Shown piece by piece: positions 7,759-17,065 of a DNA stretch of 64,000 bases. The position numbers were made by a program, and so were the translations under genes. Source of the DNA: Saprospiraceae bacterium (GTDB lineage: Bacteria > Bacteroidota > Bacteroidia > Chitinophagales > Saprospiraceae). Each line of letters opens with the position of its first letter. Positions within the stretch are counted from its first letter, which is position 1. The DNA is taken from NCBI GenBank assembly GCA_016715405.1, contig JADKAE010000001.1, forward strand, positions 62,001 through 126,000, written 5' to 3'. The notes below the pieces were generated by a model that had not been told where the DNA came from, ran no database searches, and saw only the letters and a list, made by a program, of their open reading frames with translations.

Positions 7759-8259
7759 TCAATCATCGTCGTCTTCCTCTCCTCCTCCACCCGAAGTATT
7801 ATCTGCACCGGCGGCTATACCTGGCCGTATCTCGGTATGCCTGATTTCGCCGCCTGAAGTACCTACCTGCTGAGCCAGTACCATAGTGCCGAGCGCCATA
7901 ACAAGCGTGGTAGTATATAGCAGGGGCGCTATCTTTTTAGATTTCAAATCGGCATACAAAGTTGCCAAAGAAATCAATCCCAAAACGCCAACGACCCAAA
8001 GAAAAATATTAGCCAGTTCTTCGTGTTTTTCCATTAAATTCTCGCTTGCCCCTGCCAGGTTTTCCACTATCTCTTCGGCGCCTTCGCCGGTGAGGTAAGC
8101 CGGGATTGCTGTAACGGCAGCAAATACAAAAACACCCATGGCCGTTCTTTTTACGGGATTATTTTTCATGACAAATCCAGCAGCCAAAATGAGTAATCCA
8201 AATAAGGTGCCCAAGATAGGCAAATGGTTGAGCAACAAGTGCAAATGCGCCTGATTCAT
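7759..8259 (-). CDS. DUF2231-like membrane protein
   Basis: A 166-residue protein with four predicted membrane spans (about 8-28, 38-56, 82-102, 110-130). The first begins with the conserved HLLLNHLPILGTLFG block, whose His/Asn/Pro pattern resembles DUF2231 membrane proteins. The C-terminus is a hydrophilic tail ending GGGGEEDDDD, which could bind cations. The gene follows the lipoprotein rubrerythrin gene by 29 bp on the same strand, so it is likely co-transcribed. DUF2231-type proteins often accompany redox or metal-related membrane proteins; the function here is not known. Confidence 0.6.
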   Translation of the reverse strand: MNQAHLHLLLNHLPILGTLFGLLILAAGFVMKNNPVKRTAMGVFVFAAVTAIPAYLTGEGAEEIVENLAGASENLMEKHEELANIFLWVVGVLGLISLATLYADLKSKKIAPLLYTTTLVMALGTMVLAQQVGTSGGEIRHTEIRPGIAAGADNTSGGGGEEDDDD

Positions 8260-8288
8260 AATTCGGGAAGGTTAATTAGGTGATGAAA

Positions 8289-9056
8289 TTAAATCGCGTT
8301 GATGGAGATAAACTTATCACTACTCGTCATAGAAATGCGGCAACGCTTCGGTGCATTAGTATCATAGGTATTGCCGCAAGTAGGACAAACATAATATTGC
8401 ATAGACAGGCTTTTGAGCTGATTATCCTGCAAAGCGGCTTTTGCTCTTTCGTACAGGACCTTGTGTTTTTTCTCGGTTTTTAAGGCGTATTTCATGCTGG
8501 TTTCAGCCAAATCGTTGGCGGCAGAAGTTGCTGTTGCAATAAATTCGGGATACATAGTGGTTATCTCGTATGATTCGCCTGTAATAGCGTCGTCGAGGTT
8601 TTCCATTGTCGTTTTTACTACAAATTCAGGCTTAATTTCAGGAGTGGTTTCGCCCATTTCATCCAACACAGCTTTGTGGTTGGCGGCGTGTATTTTTTCG
8701 GATGCAGAGGCGGCTTTAAACAAAATGGCTATTTGTGTAAATCCTTCTTCCTTTGCTTTTTTGGCATAAGCTGCGTATTTGGCGCTGGCTGTAGATTCAC
8801 CTTTAAAAGCGCTGACCAGGTTGTCGACGGTAGCCATTTTAGCGTTTGAGTTTGTTTTCCCGTCTTTTCCTTCGTTTTCTTCTGCTTCGTTTTCTTCAGC
8901 TTCATCTTCAGCAATAACGGCTTCTTGCTGGTCTGCCGCCTGCGTAGTTTCGGGTGGTTGCAAGGCGGTATCTTTTTCTGAATTAGAACCACAGGAAGGC
9001 ATAAGAATCCATGTTGCTACTGCAATCAGTGCAGCCAATAGTTGGAGGCGTTTCAT
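8289..9056 (-). CDS. Lipoprotein rubrerythrin
   Basis: A 255-residue protein. Lipoprotein signal with LMPSC (Cys22), then an acidic linker rich in Glu (about 45-70), then a ferritin-like di-iron domain (FKGESTASAKYAAYAKKA, ASASEKIHAANH, ESYEITTMYPEF, TEKKHKVLYERA) and a rubredoxin-like end (YYVCPTCGNTYD...RCRISMTS). The di-iron ligands Glu and His of rubrerythrin are present. The second Cys pair is incomplete: RCRIS has Ser where the fourth iron-binding Cys is expected. Rubrerythrins reduce hydrogen peroxide in the cytoplasm; a membrane-anchored extracytoplasmic form is uncommon and would need a periplasmic electron donor. It lies in an operon with the DUF2231-like gene. Confidence 0.85.
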   Translation of the reverse strand: MKRLQLLAALIAVATWILMPSCGSNSEKDTALQPPETTQAADQQEAVIAEDEAEENEAEENEGKDGKTNSNAKMATVDNLVSAFKGESTASAKYAAYAKKAKEEGFTQIAILFKAASASEKIHAANHKAVLDEMGETTPEIKPEFVVKTTMENLDDAITGESYEITTMYPEFIATATSAANDLAETSMKYALKTEKKHKVLYERAKAALQDNQLKSLSMQYYVCPTCGNTYDTNAPKRCRISMTSSDKFISINAI

Positions 9057-9158
9057 TGTCTTATAATTTAAATGAAGTAAAATAATTGATAAGACAAATT
9101 TGGGGGTACCCTCCTTAAAACAACCTTGGGGAATACTTAAAATTGGCTTAAAAATAGC

Positions 9159-10533
9159 TCAGCGAAAAAAAAGTATAAATGCCGTGCCTTCTCCTTCCCG
9201 GCTATTGGCGGTTAAACGTATGTGCAATAAATCAGCCATTTTTTTAGCAATAGATAACCCCAATCCTACGCCTTGTACTTCAGAACTTCGGGAAGAATCA
9301 GTGCGGTAAAAACGATCAAAGATATGGGATAAATGTATTTCGGGAATCCCCGGGCCATTGTCGCTAATCGTCAGCGATTTATCCTGCATATGCCAGGAAC
9401 ATTCGATATGACCTCCAGAATTTCCGTATTTATACGCATTTTCCATGATATTATCAAGAATAAAGCGCAGCAGGGAAGTATCTGTGGTTACAATAACCTG
9501 AACGGGGATTTGCAGTCTTAGCGTCATCTTTTTTTGATACAGCCGGGGTGTCCATTTCGAGGCAAGGTCCTCCATAAATTCGTGCAATTCTACCGGCGCC
9601 ATATTTACCGGCACCCTGGCACTTTCCAGCCTTGCCAGTTGGAGCAACTGGTCGATTAAAGCATGCAGCCGATCTACTTCGTTAATTACCAACTTGATTT
9701 TTTGTTCGTATTGTTCCGGTTCTCGTTTTTTGCGGGTAAGTACTTCCAGCATGCCGCGAATAGCGGTGAGGGGGGTTCGGATTTCATGTGAAGCATCGGC
9801 GGTGAATTGCTTTTCGCGCTGTACACTGCCTTCGAGGCGCTGCAATAAATCATTGATGGTGGTTGCCAACTGGTGAATTTCGTCTTTGTTTCCCGGAAGA
9901 GGCAATCTGCTCTGAATATTGGCCTCGCCGATGTTTGATGCAGCCCGTATCAGTTGCTGCACCGGCGCAATGCCCTGAGAGGCTGCCAGTGCAGTTGCTA
10001 AAAACAATACGACCAACAAAAGCGGGAAGGCTATCCATAGGGTGGTGCGCAGATTTTGCAAAACGACGACCGATTCCTGCTGTGAAATACCCACACTGAG
10101 ATGCCCCTATTACTATATCCTTTTTGTTTACTATGGGAAATTGGCCCTGCCTGATGCGCTGTTCTTTGATGCGACTATTGAAATAAGTGTAGTGTTGTAA
10201 ATTAGGATTAAAAAGCAGAATATCCTGTTGCAGATTGGTTGATCGAAAAAGTAGCCTGCCATTGACGTCTACTATCTGTATAAAAGTAGGGTTCACTTCA
10301 ATTTGCTCGTGTTCTTTTTCTTCCCATTCGGGCATGGCATGGAGAAGGATGGAATCGGCGGTCCATTCCAATTCGCGCAACACTTCTTCCTTTTCCTTCC
10401 ATAAGTCATTATCAAGGTGGTTAATGGCCGTATAATATACTACGCCGTAAACCACCAAAAAAACCAAACCTATGGTAGCGGCAGCTGCAAGTGCCGTAAA
10501 AAGCGCAATCCGGTCCCTGAAGCGCAGTTTCAT
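9159..10533 (-). CDS. Sensor histidine kinase (one frameshift)
   Basis: Two frames join into a kinase of about 457 residues if CCCC at 10104-10107 (GGGG on the coding strand) is read as three bases, giving ...DIVIGHLSVGISQQES. Domains: N-terminal membrane span (about 10-32), a periplasmic sensor of about 120 residues, a second span (TTLWIAFPLLLVVLFLATAL), HAMP, HisKA with FTADASHEIRTPL (phosphorylated His), and HATPase with N box ENAYKYG, G1 DNGPGIP and G2 GVGLGL. It overlaps the response regulator gene by 4 bp and is its cognate partner. The stimulus is unknown; the neighbouring rubrerythrin operon on the same strand is a possible target. Confidence 0.85.
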
Positions 10534-11207
10534 GCGTCGTCGTTTACGCGATATCCTACGCCTCGCAAGGTTTGAATAAAAGAGGGCTTGCCCGGCGAAT
10601 CCAGTTTTTTTCGCAGAAAATTAATATACACATCGATTACCGATGTATCGTGGTCGAAATTGATATCCCATACTTTTTCGATAATTCGGGTACGACGGCA
10701 TACTTTACCTTTATTTCGCAATAACAATTCAAGTAGCGCAAATTCTTTTTGGGTCAGCGACACGGGTACTCCATCTTTTTTGACCTGATGTATATCGAGA
10801 TCGAGTTCGATATTGGCATAATTAAAAATGTGTTGTTCTCCCGTCTGGCTGCGCAATAACACGCGAATGCGTGCCAGTAGCTCTTCAAAAGCAAAAGGTT
10901 TTCGCAGGTAGTCGTTGGCCCCGGTTTCGAGGCCGAAAACTACGTCATCAACGGTATCTTTAGCGGTGAGAAAGATGACCGGCAGGTGCGGATTCACTTT
11001 TCTGATAGCCCTGCAAATTTCTATTCCGCTGGCTCCGGGAAGCATCCAATCCAACAGGATAAGGTCGTATTCTTCCTGGTTGTCGACTGCAAGCCGCAAG
11101 CCCTCTCTACCGTTATGAGCCACATCAATAGCAAAGCCCTCTTCTTGCAGGCCCTCGGCTATGAAGTTGGCAATCGCCGCCTCATCTTCTACCAAAAGTA
11201 TACGCAT
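10530..11207 (-). CDS. OmpR-family response regulator
   Basis: A 225-residue regulator. The receiver has the acidic pair in LVEDEAA, phospho-acceptor Asp in LILLDWMLPG (about residue 54), Thr in FLTAKD and Lys in YLRKPF. The C-terminal winged helix is of the OmpR/PhoB type (LTQKEFALLELLLRN, VIDVYINFLRKKLD, TLRGVGYRV). Translation is coupled to the kinase gene through a 4-bp overlap. It resembles CusR/MprA-like regulators in length and in lacking any extra domain. There is a 160-bp gap to the divergent hisG that should hold both promoters. Confidence 0.92.
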   Translation of the reverse strand: MRILLVEDEAAIANFIAEGLQEEGFAIDVAHNGREGLRLAVDNQEEYDLILLDWMLPGASGIEICRAIRKVNPHLPVIFLTAKDTVDDVVFGLETGANDYLRKPFAFEELLARIRVLLRSQTGEQHIFNYANIELDLDIHQVKKDGVPVSLTQKEFALLELLLRNKGKVCRRTRIIEKVWDINFDHDTSVIDVYINFLRKKLDSPGKPSFIQTLRGVGYRVNDDA

Positions 11208-11367
11208 AAATATACGTTTTGCTGTACAATAGTACCTTCTTCCGCTATCATCCCCAAATTTGATGACTCCAACCTTAAAAACACCTTAAACCAATCTTAA
11301 TTTTTGCTTTTTCAAATAAACCACTGAATATTGAACAAACACCTAAACCACAGGGTTTTCATTCCCT

Positions 11368-12228
11368 ATGGAAACCAGACTCAGACTAGCTATTCAAAAA
11401 TCCGGCCGGCTGCAGGAAGACTCTCTGCTGCTGCTCCGCGAATGCGGCATTAGCATCGACAACGGGCGCGACCAACTCAAAGCCGGCGCCCGCAACTTCC
11501 CGCTCGACGTGCTCTTCTTGCGCAACTCCGACATCCCCCAATACGTGGAAGACGGCGTGGCCGACATCGGCATCATCGGCGAAAATACGATGATAGAAAA
11601 ACAACGCCCTATCGAAAAGGTGCTGGCACTGGGCTTCTCCCGCTGCCGGCTGTCGATAGCTGTGCCGCGTGCTACGCCTTATGCCGGCATTAACTCGCTG
11701 CAAGGCAAAAAAATTGCCACCTCGTACCCCAATACGCTCCGGCAATTCCTTGCCCAACACCATATCGAAGCCGATATCCACGAGATATCCGGCTCGGTGG
11801 AGATCGCCCCCAATATCGGCCTGGCCGACGCGGTGTGCGACCTGGTGAGCGCGGGCAGTACGCTATTCCAAAACAACCTCGAAGAAAAGGAAGTGCTGCT
11901 GCGCTCGGAAGCCGTGCTGGTAGCCTCTCCACAATTGAGCGGGCCGGCGCGCGAGATTCTCGACAAGCTGTTGTTCCGCATCCGCTCGGTACTCGCTGCC
12001 CGCCAATACCGCTATCTGCTGATGAATGCCCCCAATGACCGCATCGATGATATCATCCGCATTTTACCCGGCATGAAAAGCCCTACGGTGATGCCCCTGG
12101 CAACCGAAGGCTGGAGTTCTATCCATACGGTTATCGCCGAGGAATCTTTCTGGGATATCATCGACCAACTCAAAGCCGCCGGCGCCCAGGGCATCCTGGT
12201 GGTGCCTATTGAAAAAATGATTATCTGA
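11368..12228 (+). CDS. hisG: ATP phosphoribosyltransferase HisG (long form)
   Basis: First enzyme of histidine synthesis: ATP + PRPP to phosphoribosyl-ATP. The 286 residues give the long form, with a C-terminal regulatory domain of about 75 residues (LMNAPNDRIDDI, PGMKSPTVMPLA, AAGAQGILVVPIEKMI) that binds histidine for feedback inhibition. The catalytic half has LAIQKSGRL and the PRPP loop EISGSVEIAPNIGLAD. It leads hisG-hisD-hisC-hisB; the gap to hisD is 10 bp. No His-rich leader peptide is visible upstream. TTAATTTTTG 60-70 bp before the ATG is an imperfect -7 box with one extra base. Confidence 0.95.
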   Translation: METRLRLAIQKSGRLQEDSLLLLRECGISIDNGRDQLKAGARNFPLDVLFLRNSDIPQYVEDGVADIGIIGENTMIEKQRPIEKVLALGFSRCRLSIAVPRATPYAGINSLQGKKIATSYPNTLRQFLAQHHIEADIHEISGSVEIAPNIGLADAVCDLVSAGSTLFQNNLEEKEVLLRSEAVLVASPQLSGPAREILDKLLFRIRSVLAARQYRYLLMNAPNDRIDDIIRILPGMKSPTVMPLATEGWSSIHTVIAEESFWDIIDQLKAAGAQGILVVPIEKMII

Positions 12229-12238
12229 TTATTTCGCT

Positions 12239-13531
12239 ATGCGCTATATCAAACAACCACCCAAAGCAAGCTGGCCCGACCTGCTGCGACGCCCTACCCT
12301 CGACACGGCAAGTCTGGAAGCAGGCGTAAATGCTATTTTACAAGCCGTACAACAGCAAGGCGACGCCGCACTGAAACGCTACACCCTCGAGTTCGACAAG
12401 GTAGCCATCGACGACTTGCTGGTGCACCCCGATGCCCTGGCACAAGCAGGGTCGCTGCTTGACGCTGCGTTGAAGTCGGCCATACAGACCGCCTACGCCA
12501 ATATCCGCCTGTTTCACGAAAGGCAGCAATTAGCGGAATCGCCCATAGAGACGATGCCCGGCGTGATTTGCTGGCGCAAAAGCGTGCCCATCGAAAAGGT
12601 GGGCTTGTATATCCCCGGCGGCACGGCGCCGTTGTTTTCTACCGTGCTGATGCTGGGCATACCCGCCCAACTGGCCGGCTGCCGCGAGATCGTGTTGTGT
12701 ACGCCGCCACAGCTCGACGGACATATCCACCCGGCTATCTTGTATGCCGCGCAACTGGTGGGCGTTACCCGCGTAGTGAAAGCAGGCGGCGCGCAGGCGA
12801 TCGGCGCGCTGGCGTATGGCACCGAAAGCGTGCCCGCAGTGTACAAAATTTTCGGTCCCGGCAACCAATATGTCACCGCCGCCAAGCAAATCGTGAGCCG
12901 CGACGGCGTGGCCATCGATATGCCAGCCGGGCCTTCGGAGGTGCTCGTCTGCGCCGACGACAGCGCCAACCCGGCTTTTGTGGCCGCCGACCTGCTCTCG
13001 CAAGCCGAACACGGCGCCGATAGCCAGGTGGTGCTCGTGGCTTTTAGCGAAATTACGGTGACGGCCGTCCAACATGCACTCGACAACCAACTGGCCACCC
13101 TGCCCCGCCGGGATATCGCCGCCAAAGCCCTCGAAAACAGCCTGGCCATCGTCGTCGATACTCGCGAAGAAGCCCTCGACCTCATCAATGCCTACGCCCC
13201 CGAGCACCTCATCCTCAGCATGCGCCAACCCGAAACCATGGCAGAAGGCGTAATCAACGCAGGTTCCGTGTTTTTAGGACATTATACGCCGGAATCGGTG
13301 GGCGACTACGCGTCGGGCACCAACCATACACTGCCCACCAACGGCTATGCCCGCGCCTTTAGCGGCGTGTCGCTCGATTCTTTTGTTAAAAAAATTACTT
13401 TCCAGCAACTCAGTCCCGCCGGCTTGCGCCTCCTCGGTCCAACAGTAGAGATTTTGGCCGAAGCCGAGGAATTGGCCGCTCACGGCCGCGCCGTAGCGAT
13501 TAGGTTGGCCGAATTAGAAAAATTGCGATAA
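12239..13531 (+). CDS. hisD: Histidinol dehydrogenase HisD
   Basis: Catalyses the last two steps of histidine synthesis, L-histidinol to L-histidine with two NAD+. The 430-residue length is normal. Visible conserved blocks: YIPGGTAPLFSTVLMLGIPA, KIFGPGNQYVTAAKQ, DMPAGPSEVLV, Zn site region LLSQAEHGADSQ, YAPEHL and GHYTPESVGDYASGTNHTLP with the catalytic Glu-His. The stop is followed immediately by the hisC start, so translation is tightly coupled. No defects are seen. Confidence 0.96.
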   Translation: MRYIKQPPKASWPDLLRRPTLDTASLEAGVNAILQAVQQQGDAALKRYTLEFDKVAIDDLLVHPDALAQAGSLLDAALKSAIQTAYANIRLFHERQQLAESPIETMPGVICWRKSVPIEKVGLYIPGGTAPLFSTVLMLGIPAQLAGCREIVLCTPPQLDGHIHPAILYAAQLVGVTRVVKAGGAQAIGALAYGTESVPAVYKIFGPGNQYVTAAKQIVSRDGVAIDMPAGPSEVLVCADDSANPAFVAADLLSQAEHGADSQVVLVAFSEITVTAVQHALDNQLATLPRRDIAAKALENSLAIVVDTREEALDLINAYAPEHLILSMRQPETMAEGVINAGSVFLGHYTPESVGDYASGTNHTLPTNGYARAFSGVSLDSFVKKITFQQLSPAGLRLLGPTVEILAEAEELAAHGRAVAIRLAELEKLR

Positions 13532-14569
13532 ATGGACCTGCAACAACTCGTACGACCCAATATTTTGGCGCTCAAACCCTACTCCTCGGCGCGCAGCGAA
13601 TTCACCGGCGATGCCGAAGTATTCCTCGACGCCAACGAAAACCCCTTCGATACCGGACTCAACCTCTATCCCGACCCCCTGCAGTGGAAAGTGAAAAAGA
13701 AGCTGGGAAAACTCAAAGGAGTAGCCCCCGACAATATCTTTCTGGGCAATGGCAGCGACGAAGTGATCGACCTGCTCGTGCGCATTTTTTGCAACCCCGG
13801 CGCCGACCGCATCGTCATCCTGCCGCCCACTTACGGCATGTATCGCGTATGCGCCGATATCTGCGGCGTGGAAGTCGCCGAAATCCCCCTCACGCCGCAA
13901 TTCCAGCCCGACGTAGCCGCCATACTGGCCGACGCCGACGAACACAGCAAACTGCTGTTTTTGTGTAGTCCCAATAATCCCACCGGCAATGTATTCGATC
14001 CGGCGCGGATTGAAGCCTTGCTACAGGGATTTCCGGGTATCGTTGTGGTCGACGAAGCCTACATCGACTTCGCTGCGGGCCCTGGCTGCCTGGCTCTGCT
14101 GGAAGACTACGACAACCTCGTCGTGATGCAAACTTTCTCCAAAGCATGGGGACTGGCGGGTATCCGCCTGGGCATGGCCTTTGCCGGCCGGGCTATCATC
14201 GACCTCATGAACAAAGTCAAGCCGCCTTATAACGTCAACCAACTGACCCAGGAGGCCGTCTTGCACGCCCTTGATAACCAGTCCCAACAACAGCAATGGG
14301 TAACCAGTTTGCTCGGCCAGCGCGTATTACTCCAGCAATTTCTAAGCGGCCTCGACTTTGTAACCCGGATTTACCCCTCCGACGCTAATTTCCTTTTGGT
14401 AAAAGTGAAAGATCCTAAAGGGCTTTATTTGTATTTGGTTAACCAAAAAATTATCGTTCGCGACCGCTCTAATGTACTTTTGTGCGAAGGCTGCCTGCGT
14501 ATTACGGTGGGCGCACCCGAAGAGAACGAACGGCTGGTACAGGCGCTGGTAGCGTATGGCAATGGTTAG
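13532..14569 (+). CDS. hisC: Histidinol-phosphate aminotransferase HisC
   Basis: PLP-dependent fold type I aminotransferase converting imidazole-acetol phosphate and glutamate to histidinol phosphate. 345 residues. Landmarks: FLDANENPFD, FLGNGSDEVIDLL, CSPNNPTGN, VVDEAYIDF, and the PLP lysine in TFSKAWGLAGIRLG. It abuts hisD with no gap. The stop codon is followed within 6 bp by a purine-rich array, and hisB begins about 108 bp later, so the operon is interrupted by repeat DNA at this point. Confidence 0.95.
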   Translation: MDLQQLVRPNILALKPYSSARSEFTGDAEVFLDANENPFDTGLNLYPDPLQWKVKKKLGKLKGVAPDNIFLGNGSDEVIDLLVRIFCNPGADRIVILPPTYGMYRVCADICGVEVAEIPLTPQFQPDVAAILADADEHSKLLFLCSPNNPTGNVFDPARIEALLQGFPGIVVVDEAYIDFAAGPGCLALLEDYDNLVVMQTFSKAWGLAGIRLGMAFAGRAIIDLMNKVKPPYNVNQLTQEAVLHALDNQSQQQQWVTSLLGQRVLLQQFLSGLDFVTRIYPSDANFLLVKVKDPKGLYLYLVNQKIIVRDRSNVLLCEGCLRITVGAPEENERLVQALVAYGNG

Positions 14570-14574
14570 ACTGA

Positions 14575-14655
14575 GATAGAGGGGGAGAGGGGGAGACTTG
14601 GTGAGGGGGAGAGGGGGAGAGGGGGGAGACTTGGAGAGGGGGCGAGGGGGAGAGA
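14575..14655. repeat. GGGGGAGA-type purine array between hisC and hisB
   Basis: About 80 bp of G/A-only runs in units of GGGGGAGA with the spacer ACTTGG recurring twice. It begins just after the hisC stop. One of four such arrays between 14.5 and 21.3 kb, all at gene 3' ends. Confidence 0.8.
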
Positions 14656-14677
14656 TTTTTATAAATTTTTGATGATA

Positions 14678-15808
14678 ATGCAACGAATACTATTTCTGGA
14701 CAGAGACGGCACCCTGGTATTGGAGCCTCACGACTACCAGGTTGACGCATTTGAAAAAATCGAATTTTACCCCGAGGTTTTCTATTACCTGGGGCGTATA
14801 GTGCGCGAAATGGATTTTGAACTCGTCATGGTCACCAACCAGGATGGGCTGGGCACCGACAGCCTGCCCGAAGAAAAATTCCAGCCCGTACACGACTTCA
14901 TCATGCGAGCATTTGCCAACGAAGGCATCCACTTCAAAGAAGTGATCATCGACCGCACCTTCGCGCACGAAAATGCTCCCACGCGCAAGCCGCATACGGG
15001 TTTGCTCACCCACTACCTCGACGGCAGCTACGACCTGGCCGGCTCCTACGTCATTGGCGACCGCCTCACCGACATCGCCCTGGCCCGCAACCTCGGCGCC
15101 CGCGGCATCTGGCTCAACAACGACCCCGCCCTGGGCGCCCACGAACTGGCGCCCGGCGACTCCATGCAGGAAGTTATCGCCCTCACCACCACCGGTTGGG
15201 CCGACATCTACCGCTTCCTCCGGCAGCCGCCGCGTAAGGCTTCTGTCCGCCGCACTACCCACGAAACCGACATACAGATCGACCTCAACCTCGACGGCAG
15301 CGGCCAGGCCGACAACCACACCGGACTCGGTTTTTTCGACCACATGCTCGACCAATTGGCCCGGCACGGCAACCTCGACCTACGGGTGCAGGTAAAAGGC
15401 GACCTCCACATCGACGAACACCACACCATCGAAGATACAGCCCTGGCGTTGGGAGAGGCCTTCAACCGGGCTTTGAGCGACAAACGCGGCATCAACCGCT
15501 ACGGGTTTTGCCTGCCCATGGACGACTGTCTGGCCCAGGTGGCCCTCGACTTCGGCGGTAGGCCCTGGCTGGTATGGAACGCCCGGTTTAGCCGCGAAAA
15601 AATCGGAGAAATGCCCACCGAAATGTTCATGCATTTCTTCAAATCCTTTAGCGATACGGCCCGTTGCAACCTGAATATCCAGGCCGACGGCGATAACGAA
15701 CACCATAAAATAGAAGCCATCTTCAAAGCTTTTGCCAAAGCCATCCGTACAGCTCTGCAGCGCGACCCCCAGAATGGGCGCCTACCCTCTACCAAAGGTT
15801 TGCTTTGA
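14678..15808 (+). CDS. hisB: Bifunctional HisB: histidinol-phosphatase / imidazoleglycerol-phosphate dehydratase
   Basis: Residues 1-170 form a HAD phosphatase (FLDRDGTLVLEP, nucleophile Asp; TNQDGLGT; Cys/His zinc region HENAPTRKPHTG; GDRLTDIALA). Residues about 185-376 form the dehydratase with GLGFFDHMLDQLARHG, HIDEHHTIEDTALALGEA and DNEHHKIEAIFKAFAKA, whose His/Glu clusters bind Mn. The fused form gives steps 6 and 8 of histidine synthesis. Start: ATG 14678 fits the family (MQRILFLDRDG); ATG 14672 is also possible. hisH, hisA, hisF and hisI do not follow here, so they must lie elsewhere in the genome. Confidence 0.95.
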   Translation: MQRILFLDRDGTLVLEPHDYQVDAFEKIEFYPEVFYYLGRIVREMDFELVMVTNQDGLGTDSLPEEKFQPVHDFIMRAFANEGIHFKEVIIDRTFAHENAPTRKPHTGLLTHYLDGSYDLAGSYVIGDRLTDIALARNLGARGIWLNNDPALGAHELAPGDSMQEVIALTTTGWADIYRFLRQPPRKASVRRTTHETDIQIDLNLDGSGQADNHTGLGFFDHMLDQLARHGNLDLRVQVKGDLHIDEHHTIEDTALALGEAFNRALSDKRGINRYGFCLPMDDCLAQVALDFGGRPWLVWNARFSREKIGEMPTEMFMHFFKSFSDTARCNLNIQADGDNEHHKIEAIFKAFAKAIRTALQRDPQNGRLPSTKGLL

Positions 15809-15813
15809 TTTTA

Positions 15814-15821
15814 TAACTTTG
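15814..15821 (+). promoter_or_regulatory. -7 box (TAACTTTG) before scpB
   Basis: A perfect TAnnTTTG 5 bp after the hisB stop and 17 bp before the TTG start of scpB. No TTG is at the 19-bp position, so the promoter call is tentative. Confidence 0.4.
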
Positions 15822-15838
15822 TCGCAAAAAGACAGCCG

Positions 15839-16450
15839 TTGGAACATTTGGCACAACATATCGAAAGCCTGATATTTACCGCAGAATCTCCGATTCCGCT
15901 GCAGGATATCAAATTATGCCTGGAAGAAGCCTTTGGCGCGGCCTTCCACGAAGACGAACTGCTGGGCGCCATCGAAAGCCTTAAACAGCGCTATGCCGAC
16001 GACAATTTCGCCCTGGAAATCGCGGAAATTGCCGGCGGCTACCAATTTCTCACCAAAGGCGCCTACCACGGCACCGTGGGGGTGTATCTGAAACAGACCA
16101 CCAAAAGGCGCCTCACGAGGTCGGCACTGGAAACCTTGTCGATTATCGCTTACAAACAGCCCGTATCCAAAACCGAAGTGGAGCGCATCAGGGGGGTCAA
16201 CAGCGACCACGCCTTGCAGAAACTATTAGAGAAAGAACTTGTTTCCATAGTTGGGCGCAGCGAAGGGCCGGGTAGGCCGTTGCTTTACGGCACCAGCACC
16301 AAATTTATGGAGTATTTCGGCCTGCGGAGCATGGAGGAAATGCCCAAGCCCAAAGAATTCAAGCTCCCCGACAACGAAATCGGCGAGCAGGCGCCCATAG
16401 AAGAAGAAACAGACCTCGCGCCCGAGACTTACGAAAGCGCGGAGGAGTAA
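15839..16450 (+). CDS. scpB: Segregation and condensation protein ScpB
   Basis: A 203-residue ScpB, the kleisin-associated winged-helix partner of ScpA in the SMC condensin complex. Conserved blocks: HIESLIFTAESPI, GGYQFLTKGAYH, LTRSALETLSIIAYKQPVSKTEVERIRGVNSDHALQKL, and GRSEGPGRPLLYGTS. A hydrophilic acidic tail follows residue 175. No ATG occurs before the conserved region, so the start is TTG at 15839 (reads as M-EHLAQHIESL). The gene sits 30 bp after hisB and 15 bp before the DUF2480 gene. Confidence 0.92.
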   Translation: MEHLAQHIESLIFTAESPIPLQDIKLCLEEAFGAAFHEDELLGAIESLKQRYADDNFALEIAEIAGGYQFLTKGAYHGTVGVYLKQTTKRRLTRSALETLSIIAYKQPVSKTEVERIRGVNSDHALQKLLEKELVSIVGRSEGPGRPLLYGTSTKFMEYFGLRSMEEMPKPKEFKLPDNEIGEQAPIEEETDLAPETYESAEE

Positions 16451-16465
16451 GAAAAAAAATCAAGG

Positions 16466-16987
16466 ATGAGCGAAGACAAGCCATTGGTAAATCGCGTGGC
16501 CAACAGCGCGCTGATCACCATCAACCTCGAAGAGTTTTTCCCGAAAGAAGAAATCGCGCATTTCGATCTCAAGGACTACCTGTTTATGGGCTTGATCCTC
16601 AAAGAAAAAGACTTCCGCGAAGCCCTGGCCGCCCACGACTGGGCTCAATACCAAGGCAAAGTGCTGCTGGTATACTGCACCGCCGACGCCATCATACCTA
16701 TGTGGGCCTATATGCTGGTGGCCTCTTACGCCACGCCTTTTGCCGCCGACGTCTTTCAGGGCGCCGCCGAGGCCTATTACCAGGCGGCCATGAGCAAGGC
16801 CCTCGCCGCCTTCGACCCCTCGGCATACGACGAAAAACGCATCGTCATCAAAGGCTGCGGCGACAAACCCGTGCCGCCATCCGCCTACCTCGAAATTACC
16901 CGCCTATTGCGCGCCCACGCCAAGAGCATTATGTTTGGGGAGCCGTGTTCTACCGTCCCCATCTACAAGAAGGGGCAGGGGGAATGA
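16466..16987 (+). CDS. DUF2480 family protein
   Basis: A 173-residue cytoplasmic protein of the Bacteroidota-specific DUF2480 family. Recognisable blocks: LVNRVANSALITINLEEFFP, FDLKDYLFMGLILKEKDFR, GKVLLVYCTADAIIPMWAYM and VIKGCGDKPVPPSAYLEITR. No known catalytic motif. Conserved genomic linkage of this family to housekeeping genes is consistent with its place after scpB. The last codons (KKGQGE) run into a purine array, so the native C-terminus may have been altered slightly. Confidence 0.88.
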   Translation: MSEDKPLVNRVANSALITINLEEFFPKEEIAHFDLKDYLFMGLILKEKDFREALAAHDWAQYQGKVLLVYCTADAIIPMWAYMLVASYATPFAADVFQGAAEAYYQAAMSKALAAFDPSAYDEKRIVIKGCGDKPVPPSAYLEITRLLRAHAKSIMFGEPCSTVPIYKKGQGE

Positions 16988-17019
16988 GTGGGAGAGGGTG
17001 AGAGAGTGGGAGGGTGAGA
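16986..17019. repeat. Short G/A array after the DUF2480 gene
   Basis: GTGGGAGAGGGTGAGAGAGT and a further GGGAGGGTGAG follow the stop codon directly. It belongs to the same purine-array family as 14575-14655. Confidence 0.65.
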
Positions 17020-17065
17020 TTGTAATTTTTATTTCATTTTGGTATAAATAGAAAAAAATACCATC

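Noticed and set aside
11208..11367. Histidine attenuator or leader peptide before hisG
   Set aside because: No short frame with His codons and no terminator/antiterminator pair.
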